Assembly (NCBI RefSeq): GCF_032918005.1
Contig: NZ_CP136628.1
Coordinates: 1,721,501 to 1,785,500, forward strand
Direction of reading: 5' to 3'
Length of the DNA stretch: 64,000 nt
From: Bradyrhizobium sp. NDS-1
GTDB taxonomy: Bacteria; Pseudomonadota; Alphaproteobacteria; Rhizobiales; Xanthobacteraceae
Under the pieces are notes generated by a model. It saw only the letters and a list, made by a program, of their open reading frames with translations. It was not told the DNA's origin and did not search any database. Below are positions 1 through 8,594 of the stretch, in pieces (positions within the stretch are counted from its first letter, which is position 1; each line of letters starts with the position of its first letter). Made by a program: the position numbers and the translations under genes.

Positions 1-57
1 TGTGAGCCAGAGTGCGGCCACTCCGGTCAGGACGCCCAGTATTCTCGCAAGACGCAT
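1..57 (-). CDS. N-terminal fragment of an exported protein, probably the binding protein of the adjacent liv-type ABC importer
   Basis: Only the first 19 codons are in the window; the gene continues off the left edge. The fragment starts with Met-Arg-Leu-Ala-Arg and runs into a hydrophobic stretch, as a signal peptide does. A GGAGG Shine-Dalgarno sequence lies seven bases before the chosen ATG at 57; an in-frame ATG at 63 is too close to that site. It follows livM by about 30 bases on the same strand, where liv operons often carry the periplasmic amino-acid-binding protein. That assignment comes from position, since no mature sequence is visible. Confidence 0.55.
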   Translation of the reverse strand, partial: MRLARILGVLTGVAALWLT

Positions 58-85
58 AACCATTCCTCCAGTTGTGCAGTGAAAT

Positions 86-1156
86 TCAGCTCAGTTCCTT
101 CGCCGTCCGCACGGGGCGTGACCATCGTCGCAGCACCGGCCATCCGCGCCAGGAGAACTCCCGGTTGCGAGTGAGGCCGGTCGGCAGATACATCAGGATG
201 ACGATGGTGATGATGCCGATCGCGATCTCCTGGATCCCGTTGGGCAGTGCGACCTTGAGTGCGCCAAGGCTGATGCCCTTTTCGAGGTTGCGGAACAGCT
301 CGATCAGCACCGAGATCGCGACGACGCCGGTGACGGCACCGCTGAGGCTGTACATGCCGCCGACGACCAGCATCGACAGTGTGATGAACGTCGTGCGCAG
401 GTAAAAGGCGCCGGGATTGACGATGCTGAGGAAGTGCGCATAGAGCGCGCCGGCGATGCCGATGATGAAGGCGCTGACCACGAACGCGATCAGCCGTTCG
501 CGGACAATGTCGATTCCCGAGGCGCTGGCGGCGACGGACTCGTCGCGCGTGGCGCGAAGCGCGAGCCCGGAGCGGGAAATCGCGTACAGGTATGCGATCA
601 CGATCGCAACCGCCGCACCCAGCCAGCCGATCCAGACGTTCATGGTCGGCGGTATGCCGACGATCGAACCCTGTCCGCCCGTGACCGAATCCCAGTTCGA
701 ATAGACGTTGTTGATGACGCCAAGCAGTCCGAAGGTCGCGATCGAGGCCGCAATCCCCGACAGGCGCATGATCACGCGTCCGACGACGAGCGCGAACAAG
801 GCCGCGAAAATCCCTGAGATCGGTGTGGCCACCCACATCGGCAGTTGCGTATGCAGCAGCCAGGCGGGCAGTCCCTTGAGCGTGATCGATTTCATCACGG
901 GCGGAATCGCGAGCCAGGCGGTCATGTAAGCGCCGAGGCACATGAAGCTGATGTGCCCGAACGACAGCAGGCCGGAATTGCCGACGAAGACGTAGAGGCC
1001 GACGACCACCATGATGTTGATGAACATCTCGACCGCAGTTCGGTTGAACGCACGGCTGCCGAATTGATAGCTTAGAGCGGCCATGACGAGCAGCACGACG
1101 ATCAGGATGATCGGTGTCAGGATCGTTCGCCGGATGACAGACGGCCGCTTTGGCAT
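86..1156 (-). CDS. livM: Branched-chain amino acid-type ABC transporter permease (LivM family)
   Basis: This 356-residue inner-membrane protein has about eight to ten hydrophobic segments. It carries the LivM-family region around residues 55-75 (GNSGLLSFGHISFMCLGAY) and a second conserved patch near 255-275 (SLSGAVTGVVAISVLIELF). It would form the channel together with the LivH-type permease encoded three bases upstream. HAAT-family importers take up branched-chain or other hydrophobic amino acids, but many homologues in rhizobia carry amides, urea or aromatic acids, so the substrate cannot be fixed from this gene. It is the fourth gene of a livG-livF-livH-livM run on the minus strand and precedes the putative binding-protein gene. 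Confidence 0.9.
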   Translation of the reverse strand: MPKRPSVIRRTILTPIILIVVLLVMAALSYQFGSRAFNRTAVEMFINIMVVVGLYVFVGNSGLLSFGHISFMCLGAYMTAWLAIPPVMKSITLKGLPAWLLHTQLPMWVATPISGIFAALFALVVGRVIMRLSGIAASIATFGLLGVINNVYSNWDSVTGGQGSIVGIPPTMNVWIGWLGAAVAIVIAYLYAISRSGLALRATRDESVAASASGIDIVRERLIAFVVSAFIIGIAGALYAHFLSIVNPGAFYLRTTFITLSMLVVGGMYSLSGAVTGVVAISVLIELFRNLEKGISLGALKVALPNGIQEIAIGIITIVILMYLPTGLTRNREFSWRGWPVLRRWSRPVRTAKELS

Positions 1157-1159
1157 CGA

Positions 1160-2074
1160 TCAGACCCTCTGCTTGGCGGATTTCGGTGCGAACAGGCCTT
1201 GCGGCCGCACCAGCAGGACGACGATCACCGCGCCATAGACGAAGGCGTCACGGAAGACGCGCGCGTCGTGCGGCAATGTTGCCTGGAAGACGACGCTGGC
1301 GGCGCCGATGATGAAGCCGCCGGCGACAGCGCCGGGCACACTGCCGAGACCGCCGATCACGGTGGCGATGAAGGCGATCAGCATCACATTGGCGCCCATG
1401 TTGATGTCGGCCGTGCCTGAGATGGTGGCCAGGATTAATCCGATTGCCGCGGCCAGCATGCCGCTGATGGCAAAGGCCAGCAGGATGACGCCGTTGGCAC
1501 GGACTCCGAGCATGCGCGCCATGGTGAAGTTTTCGGCGGCCGCGCGCATTTCGAGGCCATAGCGCGTGCGCTTGAGGAACAGCACGAGCACGGCGAGCGC
1601 GGCCAGCGTGATGACGATGGTCACGACTTGCAGCATCGGGATATGGGCGCCGAGAAATTCCACCGGCAGGCCGAGGCTTGGCCACAGGGTGATCGATTTC
1701 GGGCGGCTCGAATAGAAGGTCAGCAGGACGTGGCGGATGACGAATCCGAGAGCGAAGGAGGCGATCATCATCGTTGCCGGATTGGCGTTGCGGAAACGGC
1801 GGAACACGACGATCTCCGACAGGATCGAGAGTGCCGCGCCGATCATGAGCAAGAGCGGAATCAGGAGATAGAACGGCAGCATGCCGGCAAAGACCACCGC
1901 TGTTGCGTTGACCGACGGCCACAGCATTGCGAACACACAGAAGGCGATGAAGTCGCCATGGGCGAAGTTGACGAGCCGCATGACGCCGAAGATCAGCGCG
2001 ATACCGAGCGCGCCCAGGGCATAGAGACTGCCGAGGCTCAGTGCGTCGAAGATGATCTGCAGGACCGCGGTCAT
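1160..2074 (-). CDS. livH: Branched-chain amino acid-type ABC transporter permease (LivH family)
   Basis: The 304-residue protein has the LivH N-terminus, with LSLGSLYALGALGIALIFGV followed by MRLVNFAHGDF at about residues 13-43. A conserved C-terminal block reads GGLGSVPGAVAGGFIIGAAS. It is an inner-membrane permease that pairs with the LivM-type protein. Its stop codon lies three bases before the livM start, and it begins two bases after the livF stop, so all four importer genes are probably on one transcript. Length is normal for the family, and no key region is missing. Confidence 0.9.
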   Translation of the reverse strand: MTAVLQIIFDALSLGSLYALGALGIALIFGVMRLVNFAHGDFIAFCVFAMLWPSVNATAVVFAGMLPFYLLIPLLLMIGAALSILSEIVVFRRFRNANPATMMIASFALGFVIRHVLLTFYSSRPKSITLWPSLGLPVEFLGAHIPMLQVVTIVITLAALAVLVLFLKRTRYGLEMRAAAENFTMARMLGVRANGVILLAFAISGMLAAAIGLILATISGTADINMGANVMLIAFIATVIGGLGSVPGAVAGGFIIGAASVVFQATLPHDARVFRDAFVYGAVIVVLLVRPQGLFAPKSAKQRV

Positions 2075-2076
2075 TC

Positions 2077-2799
2077 TCAGTGATCTCCGAAGCCGAAATA
2101 GGCCTGCTTCAGGCGCTCGTCCTTGATCATGTCGGCGGCTGCGCCCTCGAGGACGATGCGCCCGCCGCGGATCAGGATCATGCGTCCGCCGGCCATCATG
2201 GCGCGCGTCGAGCTCTGCTCGACGATCAGCAGCGTCAGCTTGCGCTGCGCCCGCAGCCGCACCAGGATCTCGTAGACCTGATCGATGATCTTGGGTGCAA
2301 GTCCGAGCGACGGCTCGTCGATCGCCATGATGCGCGGAGCCGTCATCAACGCGCGACCGATGACGAGCATCTGCTGCTGGCCGCCCGAGAGCATGCCGGC
2401 CGCCGTGTGTCGGCGATCGGCCAGCATCGGGAATTCGGCGTAGACCGACTCGAGGTCGCCGGCGATCTTGTGCCTGTCGGCTCGCATGCCGGTGCCGACC
2501 TTGAGATTCTCCTCGATGCTCAGTGCGCCGAAGACGTTGCGTCCTTCCGGCACCAGCGAGAATCCGCGGCGCGCGATGTCCTCCGGCGCGGCGCCCGTCA
2601 CTTTCGCGCCGTCCATGGTGATGGAGCCCGATCCCACCGGTACGACCCCGGCGAGCGCGTTCAGCAGCGTCGACTTTCCTGCGCCGTTGGGGCCTGTCAC
2701 GAAGAGAACCTCACCCTCGGCGACCTCTAGCGTGACGCCGCGCAGGGCTGTCAGGCGTCCGTAGCTGACGGTGATGTCGTCGACGGCGAGCAGCGTCAT
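2077..2799 (-). CDS. livF: ABC transporter ATPase, LivF type
   Basis: This 240-residue cytoplasmic ATPase carries Walker A GPNGAGKS at about residues 37-44, the signature LSGGQQQ near 138-144, Walker B ending IMAIDEPSLGLAP near 157-169, and an H-loop-like VEQ segment near 193-195. The SLGLAP wording after Walker B is characteristic of LivF. It would power the importer together with the LivG-type ATPase. The start overlaps the livG stop in an ATGA arrangement, showing translational coupling. Confidence 0.9.
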   Translation of the reverse strand: MTLLAVDDITVSYGRLTALRGVTLEVAEGEVLFVTGPNGAGKSTLLNALAGVVPVGSGSITMDGAKVTGAAPEDIARRGFSLVPEGRNVFGALSIEENLKVGTGMRADRHKIAGDLESVYAEFPMLADRRHTAAGMLSGGQQQMLVIGRALMTAPRIMAIDEPSLGLAPKIIDQVYEILVRLRAQRKLTLLIVEQSSTRAMMAGGRMILIRGGRIVLEGAAADMIKDERLKQAYFGFGDH

Positions 2800-3572
2800 G
2801 ATGCGGCGCCCATCTCGGTCGCGAGCGCCGGAATCACGTCGTCGCGCTGCGTGCCCATGTAGGCGTGCCGGACCGCGTCGCTGTCGCGGATCTGCGCAGG
2901 CGCGCCGACTTCGATGATCTCGCCGGAATCGAGCACGAAGATGCGCTCGCAGAGTTCAAGCACGAGGCCAATGTTGTGCTCGATCAGCAGCACGCCGACG
3001 CCGAGTTCGCCGGCGATCCGCCTGATGATGACGGCCAGATCGTGGCTTTCATGCTCGGACATGCCGGCCGCGGGCTCGTCCAGCAGCAGATAGCGCGGCG
3101 TGCACATGATGGCGCGGCCGATAGCGACGCGGCGTTCGTCGGTATAGGGCAGGGCGCCTGCGATCGTGCTGCCGAGGTGCGATATGCCGAGCCAGGTCAG
3201 CACGCGCTCGGCCTCCGTGATCGCCTCGCGCCGGGTCTGACCGAGACCCACGCCTGTAACCTCTAGATTGTCCACAACCGGCAGATCGCGGAAAAGTCGT
3301 CCGGACTGGAACGTGCGCGCGACGCCCTTGCGTCGCAGCTTGTGGGCCGCGATGCCGTTGAGGACCTCGCCTTCCAGCTCGACGGTCCCCGTGCCGACCG
3401 GCTGAAACCCCGTCAGCACATTAATAAGTGTCGTTTTCCCGGCGCCGTTGGGGCCGATCAGTCCGGTGATGCGTCCCCGCGGAACCGTGAGCGTGACTTT
3501 TGACAGCGCCTTCAAGCCTTCGAACTGGACGCTGACGTCGCGAGCGCCCAACTCCAAACCACCGGAAGCCAT
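2796..3572 (-). CDS. livG: ABC transporter ATPase, LivG type
   Basis: This 258-residue ATPase has Walker A GPNGAGKT near residues 38-45, Walker B LLLDEPAAGMSEHE near 162-175, and an H-loop in LLIEHN near 196-201. The signature region LPYTDERR replaces the usual LSxGxQR, as is common in LivG proteins. The chosen ATG has a GAAGG site about seven bases upstream. A 242-base gap separates it from the upstream kinase gene; it contains no convincing ORF and is the likely promoter region of the transporter operon. Confidence 0.9.
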   Translation of the reverse strand: MASGGLELGARDVSVQFEGLKALSKVTLTVPRGRITGLIGPNGAGKTTLINVLTGFQPVGTGTVELEGEVLNGIAAHKLRRKGVARTFQSGRLFRDLPVVDNLEVTGVGLGQTRREAITEAERVLTWLGISHLGSTIAGALPYTDERRVAIGRAIMCTPRYLLLDEPAAGMSEHESHDLAVIIRRIAGELGVGVLLIEHNIGLVLELCERIFVLDSGEIIEVGAPAQIRDSDAVRHAYMGTQRDDVIPALATEMGAAS

Positions 3573-3814
3573 CTCAACGCCTTCTCACTCGCCGCCCATC
3601 ACAAACGGAGTTTTGCGTTGCGGCAGACGCTTGTAAAATTCGAAATATCGTTCGCCGATATCGGAAATTGTGATGATGCTGACGTTCCCAGGATTCTTTC
3701 CCGGCTGGGCAGCGCCGGTCATGGCGCTCTGGAGCCGCGGAACAGCAAGACTGGAGCGAGGGCAAAACTGGAACGAAATCAAAACAAGCGACTTGGTCGC
3801 GTCACGCGCGACCA

Positions 3815-4798
3815 TCAAAGCGCTTGCAGGAATCGCTCTCCCATCGCGACGGTTGCATCGGTGTAGTCCGTTCCCAGCCGTCGTGCGGTCTCGGTGTCCG
3901 AATGCGAGGCGATCCAGGCAGTCAGCAGCATGCGCCGGAGCATCACGAAAATGGGCAGCATGAGCTCGTCTTCGCGCGAAACCGACGCGATCGCGCGATA
4001 TCCGTCGAGCCATGATGCCTGGAGTTCAGCCACCACGGGCTCGTGCTCCATGAAGCTGACGGCGGCGGCAAAGTCGTAGAAGAACCAGGAGAAGCCGCAA
4101 TCGTCGAAGTCGATGACGCCGAGACGCGCACCGTCGACGAGAAGATTGGCCGGCCGCAGATCGGCGTGGATCAGACCGAATCGGTCGTGAGTGTTTCCGT
4201 AGCTATCGAGACGCTGCTTGAGTGTGTCGGCGACCCTCTGCAGCAATTGTCGGCCATCGTCGCGAAGACCGAGGCCGGCCCGCCAATCGCCCCACAACGG
4301 TCGTGTGCCCAACATTGCATCAAAATCCCAGATCTTGCGCTGAAAGTCCGGCGGCCGCTTCCATCGGCGGCTATGCGCATGAAGCCTGGCACAGATCGCA
4401 CCGAGCTTGCCGAACCAGGCAACGAGATCGTCCGATGGATCGGGCTCCTTGCCGCTGAGAAACTCGAATGCCGCAACCTGTCGCCGCGAGCCGTTCAAGA
4501 CGATCGGACATAGCGCCCGGCTCTCACGATCGGCGACCGGGCGAGGCGTGACGACAATATCCTCCGCTATCAGCGCATTGATCCAGGCGAGCTCGGACCT
4601 GATCTCGGCCGACGTGTGGTAGCCGATCCGTTGCACGCGCAGCACAAGCCTCCGTCCAGATGCCGCATCCTGTGCCAGGAATGTCGTGTTCTCGGAATGG
4701 CTGAGGAAGGAGACCGTCGATTGTGACGAGAGACCCCAGAGCGGCAATGCCGCGCCAAGCTCGGTCTGCATGCTTTCGATCAAGCTCGGAGTCATCAT
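3815..4798 (-). CDS. APH-fold small-molecule kinase (phosphotransferase enzyme family)
   Basis: This 327-residue protein belongs to the aminoglycoside/choline/homoserine kinase superfamily. The catalytic loop HADLRPAN lies at residues 211-218 (Asp213 catalytic, Asn218 metal-binding) and the DFDD metal motif at 230-233. A lysine-type phosphate-binding region appears near LVLRVQR (51-57). Homologues phosphorylate homoserine, hydroxylysine, ethanolamine or choline, so the substrate is probably a small hydroxylated amine or amino acid rather than an antibiotic. Its ATG overlaps the stop of the upstream HAD phosphatase (ATGA), so kinase and phosphatase are translated together. Specificity is unassigned. 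Confidence 0.8.
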   Translation of the reverse strand: MMTPSLIESMQTELGAALPLWGLSSQSTVSFLSHSENTTFLAQDAASGRRLVLRVQRIGYHTSAEIRSELAWINALIAEDIVVTPRPVADRESRALCPIVLNGSRRQVAAFEFLSGKEPDPSDDLVAWFGKLGAICARLHAHSRRWKRPPDFQRKIWDFDAMLGTRPLWGDWRAGLGLRDDGRQLLQRVADTLKQRLDSYGNTHDRFGLIHADLRPANLLVDGARLGVIDFDDCGFSWFFYDFAAAVSFMEHEPVVAELQASWLDGYRAIASVSREDELMLPIFVMLRRMLLTAWIASHSDTETARRLGTDYTDATVAMGERFLQAL

Positions 4799-5619
4799 GA
4801 GAGCCGGCCGGCCGTCCCGGAAGTGGCATCGAGGAGATCAAGAAGGCTCGACACGATGCGATCGGGGACGACGCCCGCGGCCGCGTTGAACGGCACGTCG
4901 CTGGCGAGCAAGATGGAGCGCAGGCCGGCGGCGTTGCCCGCCGCGATATCGGTCGCGACCTGGTCGCCGATCATGATCGTTTCGTGCTTGGCGGTGCCGA
5001 GATGCGCAAGCGCCTGCTCGATCAGGAACGGATGTGGCTTGCCGACGACGATCGGCTTCGCACTTGGTACTGCAGCGACCACCGCCGCCGTCAGCACGCC
5101 GACGCAAGGGTCATATCCATCGTGCACGGGCGTGAGGACGTCGGGATTGGTCGCAATGATCGCTGCTCCCGCCAGTGCGGCCCGTATGGCCGTTCGCAGC
5201 TTGGCGTAGTCGAGCATCGAATCGAAGCCGAGCACCACGACTTCCGGGTCCACAGAGGTCAGATCATAGCCGGCTGCCTCAATGGCCGCGAGTAACGGCT
5301 GTTCGCCGATCGCAAAGACCGGTGTGCCTTGCGGCCAGCGTCTTGCGAGCAGGGCCGTCGCCGCCGAGATGGTATTGAAGACCTGCCGTGAGTTTGCCGG
5401 AATGCCGATGCTGGTCAGCTTCGTCACAAATTGCGCGGCAGATTTCGTCGAGTTGTTGGTGACGAACGCATACGGCAGGCCCTGGTCGTGCCAGGCGCGG
5501 AACGCTCTTACCGAGCTTGGGATCGCGGCATCTCCTCGATAGGCCACGCCGTCGAGGTCCGAGATGATGCCGCGAACGGTCGGGAACGTCTGTGTTTTCA
5601 AGGCAGGGATTCCGCTCAT
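4795..5619 (-). CDS. HAD-superfamily IIA phosphatase (NagD/PNPase-like)
   Basis: This 274-residue protein shows the HAD motifs in order: DLDG with nucleophile Asp21 and acid/base Asp23, then the motif II threonine in VTNNST (about residues 54-59), the motif III lysine in VGKPHP (about 192-197), and MIGDQVATD (about 217-225) with the metal-binding aspartates. The substrate-capping domain between motifs II and III is the C2/NagD kind. Such enzymes remove phosphate from nucleotides, glycolate, glycerol or sugar phosphates. It is the first gene of a unit with the APH-fold kinase. The substrate is not apparent. Confidence 0.8.
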   Translation of the reverse strand: MSGIPALKTQTFPTVRGIISDLDGVAYRGDAAIPSSVRAFRAWHDQGLPYAFVTNNSTKSAAQFVTKLTSIGIPANSRQVFNTISAATALLARRWPQGTPVFAIGEQPLLAAIEAAGYDLTSVDPEVVVLGFDSMLDYAKLRTAIRAALAGAAIIATNPDVLTPVHDGYDPCVGVLTAAVVAAVPSAKPIVVGKPHPFLIEQALAHLGTAKHETIMIGDQVATDIAAGNAAGLRSILLASDVPFNAAAGVVPDRIVSSLLDLLDATSGTAGRLS

Positions 5620-5934
5620 TTCGAAAGGCGAAAATTATAGGCTCACCGTCTCCGAACCGCTGTTCCGAGCGTCCATCATTCCTGTCCTGCACAGTGGAGA
5701 GGCGCGGATGCCTCGGAGTTGGGCGCTGCGCTCCGGGCGATCAGGAGTCGCCGCGCGCAATCGTCGCATCCGGGAGTGTCAGCAACGGAATCGTGGAGCA
5801 GCAGGAATCGGGCAAGCGCGGCCTTTGGTCTACGCTTTGCAGGTTGAGGACGTTGCGCGAGACGATCGAAACGGCTGAGGCCCCGCGCCCTCGGCAGCAG
5901 TTTCAACGTTGCCAAAATCATCGAGGGATAGGAC
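5620..5934. other. Divergent intergenic region between the HAD gene and the dipeptide-type ABC operon
   Basis: These 315 bases separate two divergently transcribed units and must hold both promoters. I see no convincing conserved gene, no clear -35/-10 pair and no strong inverted repeat. ORFs crossing it look like out-of-frame readings. Confidence 0.4.
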
Positions 5935-7497
5935 ATGATCAACCGTAGAGACGTGATGTTAGGAGGGCTTGCCGGTGCCGCAGCGTTCGGCTTCGGACGG
6001 GTCAACCCGGACTTCCTAGTAAATTCAGCTTTTGCGGCCGAAGGCAAGGCGCTGCGTTTTCTCGGCGCCGAGGCGCTGTCCGGCAATTGGGATCCGACCA
6101 CGCACACCAATCTTGGCCAGCTCATCGTCGAGGGGTTTGTGTTTGGCTATCTGACGCGGGCGCCGATGAAGCCGGACAAGCCGGACGAGCTGATCTTCGA
6201 ATTGGCGGAGTCGATGACGCCGATCGATGCTTCCACGATGGAAGTCAAGCTTCGGAAGGGCATCAAGTTTCACGACGGCACGCCGTTTACGGCAGCCGAC
6301 GTCAAGGCGACCTATGAATATGGCTGCCTGCCCGATCGACCGGCGCAGTGGTATCCGGGCCTCGTCACCGTTGACGTCGTCGACGACTTCACCTGCCGCA
6401 TCAACACCAAGGCACACGGTTATCCGGCGGCGCTCTACTATTATCTTTCCTCGTTCCTGCCGATCATGTCCGCCAAGGACGTCGCCAACAAGGCGCAGTT
6501 GTCGGCTCGCATGAACGGCACCGGGCCGTACAAATATGTCGAGCAGAAGGGCGACACCACCGTTCTCGCCGCCAACGCCGACTTCTTCCTCGGCGCACCC
6601 AAGATTCCTGGCGTCGAATATCATTTCGTCGGCGACACCACGACCCGGACGCTGTCGTTGCTGAATGGCTCGGCGGACATCATCGAGCGGCTGGAGCAGG
6701 AGCAGGTCGATACGATTTCCAAGGATGCCCGCTTCAACATCCACAAGGCGGTGTCGGTCGAGAACAAATATCTGTTCTTCCGCTGCTCCAAGAAGCCGTT
6801 CGACGATCCCCGCGTTCGTCTCGCGGCGTGCCATTCAATCGACCGCAAGCAGGTTCTTGAAATTCTCGGCGTCTCCGGAACCTACTCCAAGGCGCATATC
6901 TCGCCGGTGAAGTTCGGCTATACGGAGGTCGCCGAGTATCCGGAATTCGATCCAGCCAAGGCCCAGAAGCTGCTGGCGGAAGCCGGCTTCCCGAAGGGCC
7001 AGGGCCTGCCCGAACTCACCTATTACACCTCGGTGGGCTTCTATCCGAAGACCAAGGAATATGCCGAGCTGATCACCGGCATGCTCCAGGAACAGGGTTT
7101 CAAGGTCAATCTTCAGACCCTCGAAGTCGCGGCCTGGGGCAATTTGCTCTATGACAAGCCGGGCGGCGGCGAAGGCAACATGATCGACTGCGGCTGGTGC
7201 ACGGGTTCGCCCGAGCCGGATCTGGTGCTGCGCACCCACTTCCATTCCTCATCCAAGCGCATCACCGGCATCGTCGACAAGGACATCGACGCGGTGCTCG
7301 ACAAGGAGCGCAACGCCACCTCTATCGAAGAGCGCAAGAAGATCCTCCAGACCGAGACGCTGCCGACCATCGCCAAAAAGGCGCCGGCACTGGCGTTGTT
7401 CACCTCGGTCTTCATCCACGCCTACAGCAAGAAGCTCGACGGCCTCTACATCTACCCGAACGGCATGCAGGACATGACCAAGGCCACACTGGCATGA
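5935..7497 (+). CDS. ABC transporter substrate-binding protein, family 5 (peptide/nickel/opine type), Tat-exported
   Basis: The 520-residue protein begins with a twin-arginine signal (NRRDVMLGG, then a hydrophobic stretch ending near AFAAEG at about 29-34), so it is probably exported folded to the periplasm. The mature part has the family-5 pattern: LAESMTPIDASTMEVKLRKG followed by KFHDGTPFTAADVKATYE near 100-125, and a late region describing product-like lobes around ARMNGTGPYKYVEQKG. Homologues bind peptides, opines, glycosides or amides. It is the first gene of a binding protein-permease-permease-ATPase unit. A strong hairpin follows its stop, as is common after abundant binding-protein genes. 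Confidence 0.88.
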   Translation: MINRRDVMLGGLAGAAAFGFGRVNPDFLVNSAFAAEGKALRFLGAEALSGNWDPTTHTNLGQLIVEGFVFGYLTRAPMKPDKPDELIFELAESMTPIDASTMEVKLRKGIKFHDGTPFTAADVKATYEYGCLPDRPAQWYPGLVTVDVVDDFTCRINTKAHGYPAALYYYLSSFLPIMSAKDVANKAQLSARMNGTGPYKYVEQKGDTTVLAANADFFLGAPKIPGVEYHFVGDTTTRTLSLLNGSADIIERLEQEQVDTISKDARFNIHKAVSVENKYLFFRCSKKPFDDPRVRLAACHSIDRKQVLEILGVSGTYSKAHISPVKFGYTEVAEYPEFDPAKAQKLLAEAGFPKGQGLPELTYYTSVGFYPKTKEYAELITGMLQEQGFKVNLQTLEVAAWGNLLYDKPGGGEGNMIDCGWCTGSPEPDLVLRTHFHSSSKRITGIVDKDIDAVLDKERNATSIEERKKILQTETLPTIAKKAPALALFTSVFIHAYSKKLDGLYIYPNGMQDMTKATLA

Positions 7498-7505
7498 TGA
7501 TTGCT

Positions 7506-7535
7506 CCGATAGGTCGGACTTGTCCGACCTATCGG
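7506..7535 (+). terminator. Perfect 14-bp inverted repeat after the binding-protein gene
   Basis: Bases 7506-7519 are the exact reverse complement of 7522-7535, with a two-base spacer, followed by GTTTCTC. It sits eight bases after the binding-protein stop and about 75 bases before the first permease. It may be an attenuator or an mRNA-stabilising hairpin that keeps binding-protein levels above permease levels. The downstream T-run is too short for a classical strong terminator. Confidence 0.6.
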
Positions 7536-7611
7536 GTTTCTCAGGTCGGTTGCAGGGCCAGACGACCCGGCCTGCCGGAACTCCCGACGAATGCAAGGGT
7601 AGCTCTTCCCG

Positions 7612-8592
7612 ATGTTGATCCTGGAATTCCTGGTCAAGCGGATCGCGCAGGGCCTCCTGATCGTCTTCATCACCTCGTTGATCATCTTTACGCTGTTGCG
7701 CGTGGTTCCAGGCGATCCCGTTCGTCTGATCGTCGGCGGCATGGCGCCGCCCGATGTGGTCGAGCAGGTGGCGACCAAGATGGGGCTGCGCGATCCCATC
7801 ATCGTTCAATACGGCCGCTATATGCGCGGTCTGCTCCAGGGCGACCTCGGACAGTCCTATCTTCGGCCGCGTAGCGGGATGATTGCGGCCGGTGGCCAAT
7901 ATGTCGATCCGACCAAGTCGGACATGGCGCTTGTGACCGACCTCATTCTCGAACGATTGCCATTCACGCTGCAATTGGGCGGCATGGCCTTGTTGTTCGC
8001 GCTGTTGATCTCGTTTCCGGTCGGAATAGCCGGTGGTCTGCATCAGCATCGATGGCAGAACGCCCTGGCGTTCGGCATGCAGTCGCTTTTCGTGTCGATC
8101 CCGAATTTCTGGCTCGCGATCGTTCTGATCCTGTTTCTGTCAATCAAGCTGAAGCTGCTTCCGGCGCTCGGCTACCAGGGCTTCTCCTATGTCATTCTGC
8201 CGGCCCTGGTGCTGGCGGTGGAGATCGCGCCCTTCATCATCCGGACACTGACGACGTCACTTGGCGAGGTGATGCAGGCGCCGTTCATCGATGAAGCCCG
8301 GGTTCGCGGCCTGTCGCGCCGCCGCATCGTCTATTCCCATGCGCTGCGCAATGCCGCGGTGCCGCTGGTCAATTTGCTCGGCATCCAGCTTTCGACCCTG
8401 ATCGGCGGCGTGCTGGTGATCGAATACATCTTCGATTATCCGGGCCTCGGCAATCTGACCGTCGTCTCCGTCGTCGGACGTGATTTCCCGGTCATCCAGG
8501 GCATCGCCATTACGACCAGCGCGGTGTTCGTCTTCATCAATATCATCGTGGATCTGGTCGCTTATCTCATCGACCCTCGCGTGGAGATCTGA
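7612..8592 (+). CDS. ABC transporter permease, DppB/OppB type
   Basis: This 326-residue inner-membrane permease has the DppB N-terminus (hydrophobic helix, then RVVPGDPVRLIVGG at about 31-44) and the cytoplasmic coupling region EARVRGLSRRRIVYSHALRNAAVPLVN near 230-255. The helix pattern, with a large periplasmic segment after the first helix, is normal. It forms the channel with the following DppC-type subunit. The gap to the next gene is two bases. Substrate class follows the binding protein: peptide-like or other polar organic compounds. Confidence 0.88.
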   Translation: MLILEFLVKRIAQGLLIVFITSLIIFTLLRVVPGDPVRLIVGGMAPPDVVEQVATKMGLRDPIIVQYGRYMRGLLQGDLGQSYLRPRSGMIAAGGQYVDPTKSDMALVTDLILERLPFTLQLGGMALLFALLISFPVGIAGGLHQHRWQNALAFGMQSLFVSIPNFWLAIVLILFLSIKLKLLPALGYQGFSYVILPALVLAVEIAPFIIRTLTTSLGEVMQAPFIDEARVRGLSRRRIVYSHALRNAAVPLVNLLGIQLSTLIGGVLVIEYIFDYPGLGNLTVVSVVGRDFPVIQGIAITTSAVFVFINIIVDLVAYLIDPRVEI

Positions 8593-8594
8593 CC

